From assembly GCA_030426465.1 (NCBI GenBank), contig JAUHYK010000010.1:1-64000 (forward strand): a stretch of DNA of 64,000 bases, in the 5' to 3' direction. This DNA is from Alphaproteobacteria bacterium. Lineage in GTDB: Bacteria; Pseudomonadota; Alphaproteobacteria; Caulobacterales; Parvularculaceae. The notes under the pieces were generated by a model that was not told the origin of the DNA, made no database searches, and was given only the letters and a program-made list of their open reading frames with translations. This document shows positions 35,116 through 44,007 of this stretch, one piece after another; positions within the stretch are counted from its first letter, which is position 1; each line of letters opens with the position of its first letter. Made by a program: the position numbers and the translations under genes.

Positions 35116-36585
35116 ATGTCAATTTCTCAGGCGCTGAACAATGCAGCTTCCGGCCTGACCGCGGCTTCGCGGCGCGCCGGAGTTGCGTCCAACAACATCG
35201 CAAATGCGTTGACCGAAGGGTACAACCGTCGCGATGTAAATCTCGCAGAACGCGTAACAGATGGTATGGGCGCCGGCGTTTCCGTCGCAGGCATCAGCCG
35301 CGCCACCAATCCTGCTCTTACCAATGAACGCCGCATGGCCGATGCAGGCCTGGCCTTCGACACCGCCAACGCCGACGCGATGACGCGTGTTTCCAACGCA
35401 CTCGGCGGACCGGAAGACCCCTCATCCCTGTTCCAGAAATACGACAACCTGGAATCGGCGATGCGCGCGCTCGCCGAAACTCCGAACTCGACCCCGTTAC
35501 AGCAAAAAGTCGTCTCGACGGCGAAAGACCTTGCGGCGTCCTTCAACCAGATCGCATCCAGCTATCAGCAGATCCGTAGCGACGCCGACAAGGAAATCGG
35601 CATGCGTGTCGACGAAGTCAACGACGCGCTTCAGAAAATCGAAGCGCTTAACGGCGCTATCGGCCGCGGCGCTGCCGCTGGCGGCGACGTCGCCGCGCTT
35701 GAGGATCAACGCCAGCAGCTTATCAATAAGGTCAATGAGGCGATTCCCGTACGCGAACTTGTTCGCGAGGGCGGCAGAATCGACCTTATGACGCCGGAAG
35801 GCGTATTCCTGTTGGCAGGCACTGCGCGGACCGTTGAGTTTTCGCCAGCCAGCCTGGTGACAGCCGACCAGGAATATCTCGGCGGCGCCGGCGCACTCTC
35901 AGGTCTCTCCGTAGAAGGCAAAGACATCACACCGGGCGGACCGGGTTCGCTGACCATTTCGAACGGCGCCATCGCCGGGCTTTTCAATGTCCGTGACAAC
36001 ACCGTGCCGGAAATGTCGAATGCGCTCGACGCACTCGCTTTTGATCTGATTGGCCGCTTTGAAGATCCAGCTGTCGACCCGACGCTTAATCCCGGCGATC
36101 CGGGCCTCTTCACGGATAACGGCGCGGCCTCCGACGTTTTGAACCTGAACGGTCTTGCCGGACGCATCGAAGTCAATATCGCAGTCGATCCGTCCCAAGG
36201 CGGCGAAGTCTGGCGTGTGCGCGACGGCGTTCAGGCGGTCGTTCCCGGCCCCGCCGGTTCCGACGCTTTTGTACGCGCCCTGATCAGCGCCATGTCCGAT
36301 ACACGTCCATCTCATGCAGCGCTTCAGTCGCCTGGCGATCTCAACGCCAGCGAAGGCGCGGCTCACCTCATCGCGCTGGCCGGCGGCGCCAGCGCGCGCG
36401 CTTCAGAACAGCTCGGCGCGTCTTCCGCCTTGTCCCAAAGCCTTTATGAAGCCGAGAAGATGGAAACCGGCGTCGATACCGATCGTGAGCTGCAAAACCT
36501 TCTGATCATCGAACAGTCGTACGCGGCCAACACCCGCGTCATTCAAGCCGTGGATGAAATGATCCGCCGTCTGATGGATATCTGA
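35116..36585 (+). CDS. flgK: FlgK hook-filament junction protein
   Basis: A 489-aa hook-associated protein 1. The N-terminus SISQALNNAASGLTAASRRAGVASNNIANALTEGYNRR is the axial-protein motif (given here in two parts: SISQALNNAASGL and VASNNIANALTEGYNRR). A long coiled segment spans about residues 110-200, and the C-terminus LLIIEQSYAANTRVIQAVDE closes the D0 helices. It joins the hook to the first filament subunits. It has an AGGAGG ribosome site and is followed 2 nt later by flgL. Confidence 0.92.
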   Translation: MSISQALNNAASGLTAASRRAGVASNNIANALTEGYNRRDVNLAERVTDGMGAGVSVAGISRATNPALTNERRMADAGLAFDTANADAMTRVSNALGGPEDPSSLFQKYDNLESAMRALAETPNSTPLQQKVVSTAKDLAASFNQIASSYQQIRSDADKEIGMRVDEVNDALQKIEALNGAIGRGAAAGGDVAALEDQRQQLINKVNEAIPVRELVREGGRIDLMTPEGVFLLAGTARTVEFSPASLVTADQEYLGGAGALSGLSVEGKDITPGGPGSLTISNGAIAGLFNVRDNTVPEMSNALDALAFDLIGRFEDPAVDPTLNPGDPGLFTDNGAASDVLNLNGLAGRIEVNIAVDPSQGGEVWRVRDGVQAVVPGPAGSDAFVRALISAMSDTRPSHAALQSPGDLNASEGAAHLIALAGGASARASEQLGASSALSQSLYEAEKMETGVDTDRELQNLLIIEQSYAANTRVIQAVDEMIRRLMDI

Positions 36586-36587
36586 TT

Positions 36588-37589
36588 ATGTCTGGTTACG
36601 GTTTTCCCACACTGCTTCAATATAGCCGCCTGACGAGCACGGCGGCCGACCTGAAATCGCGGGCTGAACAGGCGCGCACGGAAATGGTCACGGGCCGTAT
36701 CGCCAATCTGAAAACAGAGCTTGGCGGTACGATCGGGGATGTCCATCTTCTGAACAAGGCAATCGGCGACGTCACCGCCCGCCAGGATGCGGCGACCCGC
36801 GCCCTCGGCCGCACACAGGCGTCACAAACGGCCCTTACCCTCGCCGGGGACGGCATCGTGACGATTGGCGCCGACCTCCTGAGCGCGGTCGGCCAGAACC
36901 ACGAGCCAAGCATTAATATCGCCGGCACCAAGGCCAAGCTGCAACTCGATGCAGCCGTTTCCGCGTTCAACACCCGCTATGAAGGACGCAGCCTTTTCTC
37001 GGGCGACGCCTCAAACCTTCCGGCGCTGGCCGATGCGGAAACACTGCTGACTGATGTCCGTGCAATTTTCGCCGGCGCTGCGGATAACGCGCAGTTACAG
37101 GCAGATCTCGACACCTATTTCAACGACCCGGCCGGCGGTTTTGAAACGACCATCTATACGGGCGGTTCAGGCAACGCCGCGCGCACCGAAATCGCTGACG
37201 GCGAACTGGTCGATTACAGCGCCAAGGCCGATGAACAGGCCGTGCGCGACCTTCTGCGCCATCTCGCCACTGTCGTCGTCGCTGACGAACAAACCGGTTT
37301 CGTGGACCGCAGCGAGGCTCTCTCGACGGCCGCCGGCGGCCTCATTCAGGCGGATAGCGACATCACCGCGATCCGCGCCCGCATCGGCGCCTCGGAAGAA
37401 CGTATCGCCGCTGCGCAGACCCGCCTTGAGGCCGAAAAGACGGCCTATAGCATCACCTACAATGAACATACCGCGCGCGATCCTTATGAAGCGGCGACGC
37501 GTCTCCAGCAAATCGAATCGCAGCTGGAAGCCTCCTACATCATGACCTCGCGCATCTCCCTCCTCTCTCTCACCAATTATCTGAGATAA
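36588..37589 (+). CDS. flgL: FlgL hook-filament junction protein
   Basis: A 333-aa flagellin-like protein. The N-terminal helices (LTSTAADLKSRAEQARTEMVTGRIA) and C-terminal helices (RLQQIESQLEASYIMTSRISLLSLTNYL) resemble HAP3/FlgL; the length is greater than the ~300 of enterobacterial FlgL, as usual in alphaproteobacteria. It follows flgK by 2 nt and precedes flgI by 2 nt. It could be described as a flagellin-like protein, but position after flgK favours FlgL. Confidence 0.88.
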   Translation: MSGYGFPTLLQYSRLTSTAADLKSRAEQARTEMVTGRIANLKTELGGTIGDVHLLNKAIGDVTARQDAATRALGRTQASQTALTLAGDGIVTIGADLLSAVGQNHEPSINIAGTKAKLQLDAAVSAFNTRYEGRSLFSGDASNLPALADAETLLTDVRAIFAGAADNAQLQADLDTYFNDPAGGFETTIYTGGSGNAARTEIADGELVDYSAKADEQAVRDLLRHLATVVVADEQTGFVDRSEALSTAAGGLIQADSDITAIRARIGASEERIAAAQTRLEAEKTAYSITYNEHTARDPYEAATRLQQIESQLEASYIMTSRISLLSLTNYLR

Positions 37590-37591
37590 GA

Positions 37592-38704
37592 ATGTTTGAA
37601 CGCCTGAAAGTTTTTTGCGCCGCGGTTCTCGCCGGCTTTGTGTTTGTCGCTGATGCGTCCGCCGATGTACGTCTGAAAGACATCGTCAATATCGAAGGCG
37701 TTCGGGGCAACGATCTCGTCGGCTATGGCCTGGTGGTTGGTCTTGACGGCACCGGCGACGGCCTGCGCAACTCTCCCTATACCGAAGAAGCTATGTCGAG
37801 CCTCCTCGAGCGTCTTGGCGTCAATGTTCAGGGCGAGGATTTCCGCCCGAGAAACGTCGCGGCGGTTGTTGTCACAGCGACATTGCCGCCATTCGCACGC
37901 GCCGGTTCACAGATCGATATCACGGTTTCAGCGATTGGCGACGCCTCAAACCTCCTTGGCGGCACGCTGATCATGACGCCGCTTCACGCCGGCGACGGCC
38001 AGATTTACGCCGTCGCGCAAGGCCCGGTCCTCGCCAGCGGCTTTTCCGCTGAAGGCGACGGCGCATCGGTGACCTTTGGCGCGCCGACATCAGGCTCTAT
38101 CCCCCAGGGGGCCCGCGTAGAACGCGAAATCGAGTTCAATTTCGAAGACATGGAAACGCTTCACCTCGCTTTGCGCGCGCCTGACTTTACAACCGCCGCC
38201 CGGGTTGAAGCCGCAATCAACAACGCCTTCGGTCAACCGATTGCAAAAATTCTCGACCCCGGCACCATTGAGCTCGCCATGGCGGGCGCACCCTTGAGCC
38301 CGGTTCACCTGATCGGCCGCATTGAGAACATCAGGATCACGCCGGAGCAAAAAGCGCGCATCGTCATCGACCAGAAATCCGGCACCGTGGTGCTGGGCGC
38401 CGATGTAAAGATTTCACGATTTGCGGTAACGCAAGGAAACCTGACCATCACGGTGCGCGAAACGCCCTTCGTCTCGCAACCCAATCCATTCTCGCGCAAT
38501 GGCGAAACTATCGTCCTGCCGGACACGTCCATTGAGGTGAACACCAACTCGGAACGGCGTATCGCGGAAGTTGACGAGAATGTTTCGCTATCCGACCTAA
38601 TCGAAGGGCTGAACGCTCTCGGCGTTGGTCCGCGCGAACTAATCGACATCCTGAAATCAGTGAAAGCCGCCGGCGCGCTTCACGCCGAACTGGTGTTGAT
38701 GTAA
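37592..38704 (+). CDS. flgI: FlgI flagellar P-ring protein
   Basis: A 370-aa protein with a cleavable signal peptide (about residues 1-24, ending ADASA) followed by the very conserved VRLKDIVNIEGVRGNDLVGYG and VVGLDGTGDGLRNSPYT. Later motifs are GGTLIMTPLHAGDGQIYAVAQG and LSDLIEGLNALGVGPRELI. It polymerises around the rod in the peptidoglycan layer. It ends the flagellar block and meets the convergent recO gene with a 2-nt gap and no obvious terminator. Confidence 0.95.
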   Translation: MFERLKVFCAAVLAGFVFVADASADVRLKDIVNIEGVRGNDLVGYGLVVGLDGTGDGLRNSPYTEEAMSSLLERLGVNVQGEDFRPRNVAAVVVTATLPPFARAGSQIDITVSAIGDASNLLGGTLIMTPLHAGDGQIYAVAQGPVLASGFSAEGDGASVTFGAPTSGSIPQGARVEREIEFNFEDMETLHLALRAPDFTTAARVEAAINNAFGQPIAKILDPGTIELAMAGAPLSPVHLIGRIENIRITPEQKARIVIDQKSGTVVLGADVKISRFAVTQGNLTITVRETPFVSQPNPFSRNGETIVLPDTSIEVNTNSERRIAEVDENVSLSDLIEGLNALGVGPRELIDILKSVKAAGALHAELVLM

Positions 38705-38706
38705 AT

Positions 38707-39432
38707 TTAAAGACGAGCGCTCAACAACTCCACCACGCGCAATCGCGCTTCGGGCAATTGCTTGTCCGATATGTGGAGGATACGCGTTTCGATGAAATGT
38801 CCTGTGGTCGCTAACGCGTCAATCGCTTCCTTAAGAGTCGCCTCACTTGAGGCGCCGCGCAGGAAGGCGGGCAAGGGCAACATCTTGTCTTTGTAAGGCT
38901 CCCCCGCCTCGGCCGACACGGCGCAGGCCGAGCGCGGCGACACATAGATCAGATCTTCGCGGGCGCCCGTCGCCGCGCAGCGATCCAGCGTCAAACCGAA
39001 ACCAAGCTCCGCTAGCAAGCCCAATTCCCAGCGCGCCATCAAGGCGGGCCAGACATCGACGTCATCAAGATTGGCGAGCAGGACCGACATGGCGGCATAG
39101 GCGCGGCCATGGGCTTCGCGCTCCGGCAAGGTCGCGAGCGCGACGGCGCAGGCGGCGGAAAGCCCGGCAAGCGACAGGCGCTCGCCCATCGCCTCACCTG
39201 CGCGCGCATGTGACATTTCCAGTGAGAAATGACCAAGGGAATCGTCGCCCCGGCCTTTCCATTCGAGCGTCACCTCATTGCCCGGCTGCAAGAGCGGGCG
39301 CATCTTGCGCCCCTGTCCGCCATAGACGAGCCCGGCCCAGCGGCCATGGCTTTGCGTAAAAATATCGGCGATGGCGTGAGTCTCCCCATGCCCGCGCGCG
39401 TCAAGAATAATGCCTGTATCGGTGAAGCTCAT
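38707..39432 (-). CDS. recO: RecO DNA repair protein
   Basis: A 241-aa protein with the N-terminal OB-fold (DTGIILDARGHGETHAIADIF) and a C-terminal helical domain with GFGLTLDRCAATG, typical of alphaproteobacterial RecO. It loads RecA on SSB-coated single strands through RecFOR. Zinc-finger cysteines are incomplete, as common in this group. It is at the end of the era-linked run; a radical SAM gene lies between era and recO, which are often adjacent. Confidence 0.9.
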   Translation of the reverse strand: MSFTDTGIILDARGHGETHAIADIFTQSHGRWAGLVYGGQGRKMRPLLQPGNEVTLEWKGRGDDSLGHFSLEMSHARAGEAMGERLSLAGLSAACAVALATLPEREAHGRAYAAMSVLLANLDDVDVWPALMARWELGLLAELGFGLTLDRCAATGAREDLIYVSPRSACAVSAEAGEPYKDKMLPLPAFLRGASSEATLKEAIDALATTGHFIETRILHISDKQLPEARLRVVELLSARL

Positions 39433-39471
39433 AGGCTCCGGGTGTACGCCCGAGCGGGCGGCGGGACAACG

Positions 39472-40905
39472 CTAATCCGCCGGCTCGGTCTGCGGGAATG
39501 AACCCGGCCCCACCTTCTCAGCTGTGGGTGAAGTGCGCGCGCCCGCTGTCACTTTTGAGAGGACGCCCTCCAATAGCGGCGTCATCATGTGCAGCCTTCG
39601 CAACCGGATGACGGCGTCCCAGAGCGGCTCGAACTTCTTCCATCCGGCAGCGTACCCGAAATGCTTCGTGCGGTGCTTTATGGTGTCATGGCTCATCGCG
39701 CCGCGCGTAATGTTGCGCCAAGAGTAGAAATCACGATAGGCGCGGTCATAGCCAGCCTTGAGGGTCGCCGCATCCATCATCGTAGGACGATAGACGACGT
39801 GACGCGTGTCGTATAGATTCCAGTTATCTGTCGTGAGCCGACCCATACGCTGCATGTCGCGATAGAGACGCGTTCCTGGATAGGGCGTCTGAATGTGAAA
39901 TGTCGCTGTGGTGACGCCGCACTGGACCGCCCAGTCGACGGTGCGAGCGAACACATCCGGGCCATCATGATCCATGCCGAATACGAAAGAGCCATTGATC
40001 ATGATTCCAAGATCGGAAAGCCGCCGCGTCACGGCCGCATAATCACGAGCAAGATTTTGTTTCTTGTTACAAGCGCGAAGGTTTTCCGGACTGAAAGTCT
40101 CGAACCCGACGAAGAGGCTGCGCAAGCCGGCTTCGGCGGCCTTCTCTACAAGGTCACCACGCAGCACGCTGTCGACAGTCGCCGCCCCCTGAAATAGGCG
40201 GCCCATCCCTTTCATGCCGTCAAAAAGAGCGTGCGCGAAACGGCGGTCGCCAAAAAGATGATCGTCGAGAAAATATAGATGGCGTCCCGGGAGCCGTTCG
40301 ATTTCCGCAAGCGCCTCGTCCACACGCTGGGTGTAGAATCCACGCCCGCCTTCAAAAAACGCGTCCTTGTAACAGAAATCACAATGCTGCGGACAGCCGC
40401 GGGTGACGACGATAGAATTCGGCACCAGATAACGATCGCGCTTGATCAAGTCGCGGCGCACAGGCGGCAGGCCAACAATGCTGCGCCCCGCCTGCGAGAC
40501 ATAGCGCGGCTTGGGGGCGCCAGCACGCAGGTCCGCGAGAAATTCCGGAAAAGTCTGCTCACCCGGCCCAAGAAAGACTGTATCGGCGTGCGCCGCCGCC
40601 TCGTCGGGCAGCGACGTCACATGCAAACCGCCGAGCGCTACATGGCATCCTTTCGCGCGATAGCGATCCGCAAGTGCATAGGCGCGATAGGCGTTGGTGA
40701 TATAAACTTGGATGACCACGAGATCCGGCGCGTCGTCGGTCGTAAGGCGCTCCACATGATCATCGACAAGTTCAGCTTCGTCTTCATCGGAGAGAAATGC
40801 AGCGAGCGTCGCGAGGCCAAGCGGCGGAAACAACGAGTATTTGATGGGTCTAAAGAACGGGCTTTTCGCCTCGGTCAATGCGGGCAGGATGAACTTGACC
40901 TTCAA
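39472..40905 (-). CDS. Radical SAM protein with B12-binding-like domain
   Basis: About 477 aa from TTG 40905, placed there because CAGGGGAG lies 7 nt upstream and the protein then begins LKVKFILPALTEA, a normal N-terminus for this family; ATG 40944 is an alternative. A cobalamin-binding-like Rossmann domain (residues about 1-140, with YSLFPPLGLATLAAFL) precedes a radical SAM barrel whose cluster motif is RGCPQHCDFC. The conserved ILPALTEA start and FLDDHLFGD motif are shared with hopanoid- and lipid-modifying and DUF4070-like members. The reaction is unknown. It is inserted between era and recO. Confidence 0.85.
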   Translation of the reverse strand: MKVKFILPALTEAKSPFFRPIKYSLFPPLGLATLAAFLSDEDEAELVDDHVERLTTDDAPDLVVIQVYITNAYRAYALADRYRAKGCHVALGGLHVTSLPDEAAAHADTVFLGPGEQTFPEFLADLRAGAPKPRYVSQAGRSIVGLPPVRRDLIKRDRYLVPNSIVVTRGCPQHCDFCYKDAFFEGGRGFYTQRVDEALAEIERLPGRHLYFLDDHLFGDRRFAHALFDGMKGMGRLFQGAATVDSVLRGDLVEKAAEAGLRSLFVGFETFSPENLRACNKKQNLARDYAAVTRRLSDLGIMINGSFVFGMDHDGPDVFARTVDWAVQCGVTTATFHIQTPYPGTRLYRDMQRMGRLTTDNWNLYDTRHVVYRPTMMDAATLKAGYDRAYRDFYSWRNITRGAMSHDTIKHRTKHFGYAAGWKKFEPLWDAVIRLRRLHMMTPLLEGVLSKVTAGARTSPTAEKVGPGSFPQTEPAD

Positions 40906-41009
40906 AGCATGGCTCCCCTGTTGTGTTGCAGCCGGCGCATTCATGACCCGGATTGCGGTCGATTTAAGGGGTTTTAACGGCGATCCGCGAACGCTTTTGC
41001 GGCGCGAAA

Positions 41010-41942
41010 TCAATCCACGCTGTCGAGACCGATACTTCTCAGTCTTGCAGCCTCTTCGTCCCAGCCTTCGCGGACTTTGACGTGCAAAAACAGATGCACG
41101 GGCACACCGAGAATATCGATCAGTTCTTCGCGCGCCGCCTGACCGATGATTTTCAGCGTCTGGCCATTCTTACCGAGGACAATCGGCTTCTGGCTGTCGC
41201 GCGCCACATAAATCGTCTGGTCAATGCGAATGCCGGTTTTGGTTTCCTTCCAGCTTTCGGTCTCGACCGTGGAGTCATAAGGCAGCTCTTGATGTAGCCG
41301 CAGGAAGACTTTTTCGCGCGTCACTTCCGCCGCCATCAAGCGGTCAGTGATGTCCGAAAGCTGATCCTCTGGATACAGCCACGGGCCCGCCGGGGCTTTC
41401 CCGATCAGGAAGCTCCGCAAATCGCCTAGGCCGTCGCCATTCTTCGCCGAGATCATGAAAACATCGGTGAAGACGCCGCTCTCATTCAACTCCTGCGCCA
41501 GCGCGAGAAGTTTCGGCCGCGCAATATCGTCGATCTTGTTGAGGATAAGCGCCGCCTTGCGATCCGAGTTTTTCAACCCCTCGATGATGCGATCCGCGTC
41601 GGCGCGCGACTTGCCCGCGGCGCCCTTTTCGCTTTCTCCGGCAAGGTAACCGGGCGCATCGATCAGCATCAGCGTGATATCCGCGCCGTCGAGTCCCTCC
41701 CAGGCGGCGGCGACCATAGCGCGGTCGAGGCGGCGTTTGGGAATGAAAATCCCCGGCGTATCAATGAAGACAAGCTGCGTTGCATCTTCGGTCAGGATGC
41801 CGCGCACGCGCGCGCGCGTTGTTTGCACTTTCTGGGTGACGATGGAGATTTTCGCGCCCACCAGCGCATTCACCAGCGTCGACTTGCCCGCGTTGGGCGC
41901 ACCGATAACGGCAATCATCGCGCAGTGGGTATCCTCAGACAT
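41010..41942 (-). CDS. era: Era ribosome-assembly GTPase
   Basis: About 310 aa from ATG 41942 behind GGAGA. G-motifs are GAPNAGKST (residues 14-22), the G2/G3 region with DTPGIF, and NKIDD; a C-terminal KH domain carries VLGKNGQTLKIIGQAAREE. Era binds 16S rRNA 3' ends during 30S maturation. The region just upstream contains a diverged second copy of its first codons, forming a small ORF whose stop overlaps this start (see 41935-42045). A longer in-frame extension to 42002 reads through non-homologous sequence and is rejected. Confidence 0.95.
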   Translation of the reverse strand: MSEDTHCAMIAVIGAPNAGKSTLVNALVGAKISIVTQKVQTTRARVRGILTEDATQLVFIDTPGIFIPKRRLDRAMVAAAWEGLDGADITLMLIDAPGYLAGESEKGAAGKSRADADRIIEGLKNSDRKAALILNKIDDIARPKLLALAQELNESGVFTDVFMISAKNGDGLGDLRSFLIGKAPAGPWLYPEDQLSDITDRLMAAEVTREKVFLRLHQELPYDSTVETESWKETKTGIRIDQTIYVARDSQKPIVLGKNGQTLKIIGQAAREELIDILGVPVHLFLHVKVREGWDEEAARLRSIGLDSVD

Positions 41943-42045
41943 GCAACTTTTCTCCGCGCCAACGCGTTTTTGATTGACTGCCTTCGCAGTCGGGCGGCGC
42001 ACCGATAACGGCGATCATCGCGCAATGTGTTTCGGCTTCATTCAT
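41935..42045 (-). CDS. 36-codon leader ORF, diverged duplicate of the era 5' end
   Basis: On the minus strand, ATG at 42045 overlaps the end of rnc and opens a frame reading MNEAETHCAMIAVIGAP, which matches MSEDTHCAMIAVIGAP of Era. After GAP the similarity stops, and the frame continues PDCEGSQSKTRWRGEKLHV to a TGA that overlaps the era start codon region. The two DNA segments (about 41898-41942 and 41997-42045) are nearly identical for about 30 bp. It looks like a partial tandem duplication or a rearrangement scar. Whether it is translated is unknown; it could couple rnc and era translation. Confidence 0.55.
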   Translation of the reverse strand: MNEAETHCAMIAVIGAPPDCEGSQSKTRWRGEKLHV

Positions 42046-42736
42046 CTTCTGTCCAGACTTTTTCGCGAACAAGGAAGTTTCTCGCCGCCTCCATCTGCGC
42101 CTCGCGCTTGGAGCGGCCGAGCCCTTCCGCCGGTTTCTTGCCTTTGATTTTCACCGCCACCGTAAAGGCCGGCGCGTGCGCCGGACCATCGGATTCAAGC
42201 ACATCGTAATCGGGCGTGCCGAGCTTTTTATTCTGCGACCATTCCTGCAACGCGGTTTTCGGGTCCTTGTGCAGTTTCGATAGGTCTTCGAGATTTGGCT
42301 TCCAGAACTGATCGTAAATTTCGCGCGCCGCCAGAAGTCCGCCGTCAATATAGAGCGCGCCGAGCAGCGCCTCCATCACATCGCCGAGGATCGCTTTCTT
42401 TTTGCGCCCGCCCGACTGGGCCTCCCATTCGGACATACGGATATAGTGATCGACGCCGAAATAGAGCGCGGCCTTGGCGCATGTTTCCTTGCGCACCAGC
42501 GCGTTCAGGCGCGGCGCCATATCGCCTTCATCATAATCGGGATAGCTACGCCACAAGATTTCCGCCGTCAGGAGACCCAATACGCGATCGCCCAGAAACT
42601 CCAGCCGTTCAAGATCGCGCACCACCCGTTCGCCGCCCGAAAGGCTCGAATGCGTCAAGGCGCGCGTTAAGAGACTTTTGTCTGCGAATGTATATCCGAT
42701 GCGCTTTTCCAGCGCGGCCGTGTCTTTGGATGTCAT
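42038..42736 (-). CDS. rnc: Ribonuclease III
   Basis: A 232-aa protein. The RNase III signature is LERLEFLGDRVLGLLTAEIL, with the second catalytic region DVMEALLGALYIDGG, followed by a C-terminal double-stranded RNA-binding domain (PKTALQEWSQNKKLGTPDY, then GRSKREAQMEAARNFL). It processes rRNA and structured mRNAs. Its start overlaps the lepB stop by 4 nt. Its stop lies inside the era leader ORF. Confidence 0.95.
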   Translation of the reverse strand: MTSKDTAALEKRIGYTFADKSLLTRALTHSSLSGGERVVRDLERLEFLGDRVLGLLTAEILWRSYPDYDEGDMAPRLNALVRKETCAKAALYFGVDHYIRMSEWEAQSGGRKKKAILGDVMEALLGALYIDGGLLAAREIYDQFWKPNLEDLSKLHKDPKTALQEWSQNKKLGTPDYDVLESDGPAHAPAFTVAVKIKGKKPAEGLGRSKREAQMEAARNFLVREKVWTEDE

Positions 42737-43563
42737 CTGACCGGATCAAAAATGCGGCCATAACGGACGGCGAAAGGCCAGTTCCAGACCGTCAGGAGGC
42801 CAGTCTTCGATCCGTCTACGGAGAAGAACAGGCGTTCCGCCTTGCCGACGACGGCGTCTTCAGGGATGTAGCCCACAAGCGAAATGACGCGGCTGTCTTG
42901 CGACTGGTCGCGATTGTCGCCCATCATGAAATAATGACCGGCGGGAACGTGATAGGCGGAGGTGTTGTCGAGGTGGCCTTCATCGCCGGCGCATTCCTGC
43001 ACCACATAAGAAACGCCATTATCGAGCGTTTCGCGATAGGCCGGCGCGCCGTAACCCGGTCCGCAGACATCGGCCACATTGGCGTTGATGAGTTCTTTTT
43101 TTACCGGTTCGCCATTGATATGGAGATGGCCGCCCAGCATCTGCACCGTGTCGCCAGGCAGGCCAATCACGCGCTTGATGTAATCCTTGTTGCCGTCCTT
43201 GCGGTTTTTGAAAACCACAACATCGCCGCGCTGCGGCTTTGCAAACGACAGAATACGGCCATGGGCCGGAATGCGCGTCAGCGGATAGACCAGCGAGGCG
43301 CGCGAATAACCAAAGCTCGGTTTCGAGACAACGAGGAAGTCACCAACGAGGAGTGTCGGCTTCATCGAGCCTGACGGAATGTTGAAGGGCTGGAATATCA
43401 CCACGCGCAGGACAAGGGCGATCGCCACAGCAAAGACCACCGTTTTGGCGAGGTCCCACGCCTCCTCGGCGGCGGTCATCGGGGCTTGGCCGGATTTGTC
43501 CGCGCCTTTCTTGGGCGAAGCCTTGCTCGCAACCTGGCCGCCTTCTTCGCTTGTTGACATCAC
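42733..43563 (-). CDS. lepB: Signal peptidase I
   Basis: A 276-aa membrane peptidase. An N-terminal cytosolic tail is followed by one membrane segment (about residues 40-58) and the catalytic box FNIPSGSMKPTLLVGDFLVV with nucleophile Ser66; the general base is Lys130 in DYIKRVIGLPGD. The box GDNRDQSQDSR is family box E. It removes signal peptides from exported proteins. The N-terminal tail of about 38 residues is rich in Lys, Ser and Gly. Confidence 0.95.
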   Translation of the reverse strand: MMSTSEEGGQVASKASPKKGADKSGQAPMTAAEEAWDLAKTVVFAVAIALVLRVVIFQPFNIPSGSMKPTLLVGDFLVVSKPSFGYSRASLVYPLTRIPAHGRILSFAKPQRGDVVVFKNRKDGNKDYIKRVIGLPGDTVQMLGGHLHINGEPVKKELINANVADVCGPGYGAPAYRETLDNGVSYVVQECAGDEGHLDNTSAYHVPAGHYFMMGDNRDQSQDSRVISLVGYIPEDAVVGKAERLFFSVDGSKTGLLTVWNWPFAVRYGRIFDPVR

Positions 43564-43598
43564 GCTACCCTTTTTGCCCGCCCCGGAACTGGAAGACC

Positions 43599-43997
43599 CT
43601 ATTTAGCCTGCGCATAGATTATGACAATGGCCTGAGCCAGGGGAAAATCATCCGTGATCGTCAGGTGAATATCCGGAATATGGCCTTCGGGCGTGATTTC
43701 CCTCAGTCTTTCCGCCGCCCCGCCCGTGAGCGACAGGGTCGGTTTTCCGCCCGGAAGGTTAATCACCCCCATATCACGCCAGAAAACGCCCCGGGCGATC
43801 CCGGTCCCCAGCGCCTTGGCGCAGGCCTCCTTCGCCGCGAATCGCTTGGCGTAAGACGCGGCCCGGTTGAGACGACGGTCTGACTTCGCCTGCTCAATCT
43901 CGGTGAAAATACGGTTCGTGAAGCGATCGCCATGGCGCTCCAGCGTCTTTTCCACGCGGCGGATATCGATGAGATCGTTGCCAAGACCGATGATCAT
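43599..43997 (-). CDS. acpS: Holo-ACP synthase
   Basis: A 132-aa phosphopantetheinyl transferase of AcpS type. [22 protein letters not shown] contains the metal-ligand Asp8 (motif shortened here as [11 protein letters not shown]), and [14 protein letters not shown] carries the second metal ligand Glu. It moves 4'-phosphopantetheine from CoA onto acyl carrier protein. It lies between pdxJ (10-nt gap) and lepB (35-nt gap) in the conserved run. Confidence 0.93.
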   Translation of the reverse strand: MIIGLGNDLIDIRRVEKTLERHGDRFTNRIFTEIEQAKSDRRLNRAASYAKRFAAKEACAKALGTGIARGVFWRDMGVINLPGGKPTLSLTGGAAERLREITPEGHIPDIHLTITDDFPLAQAIVIIYAQAK

Positions 43998-44007
43998 GAG
44001 GCGCTCA

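Noticed and set aside
38700..38710. Terminator between convergent flgI and recO
   Set aside because: The genes are 2 nt apart with no hairpin there; any termination must lie inside coding sequence.
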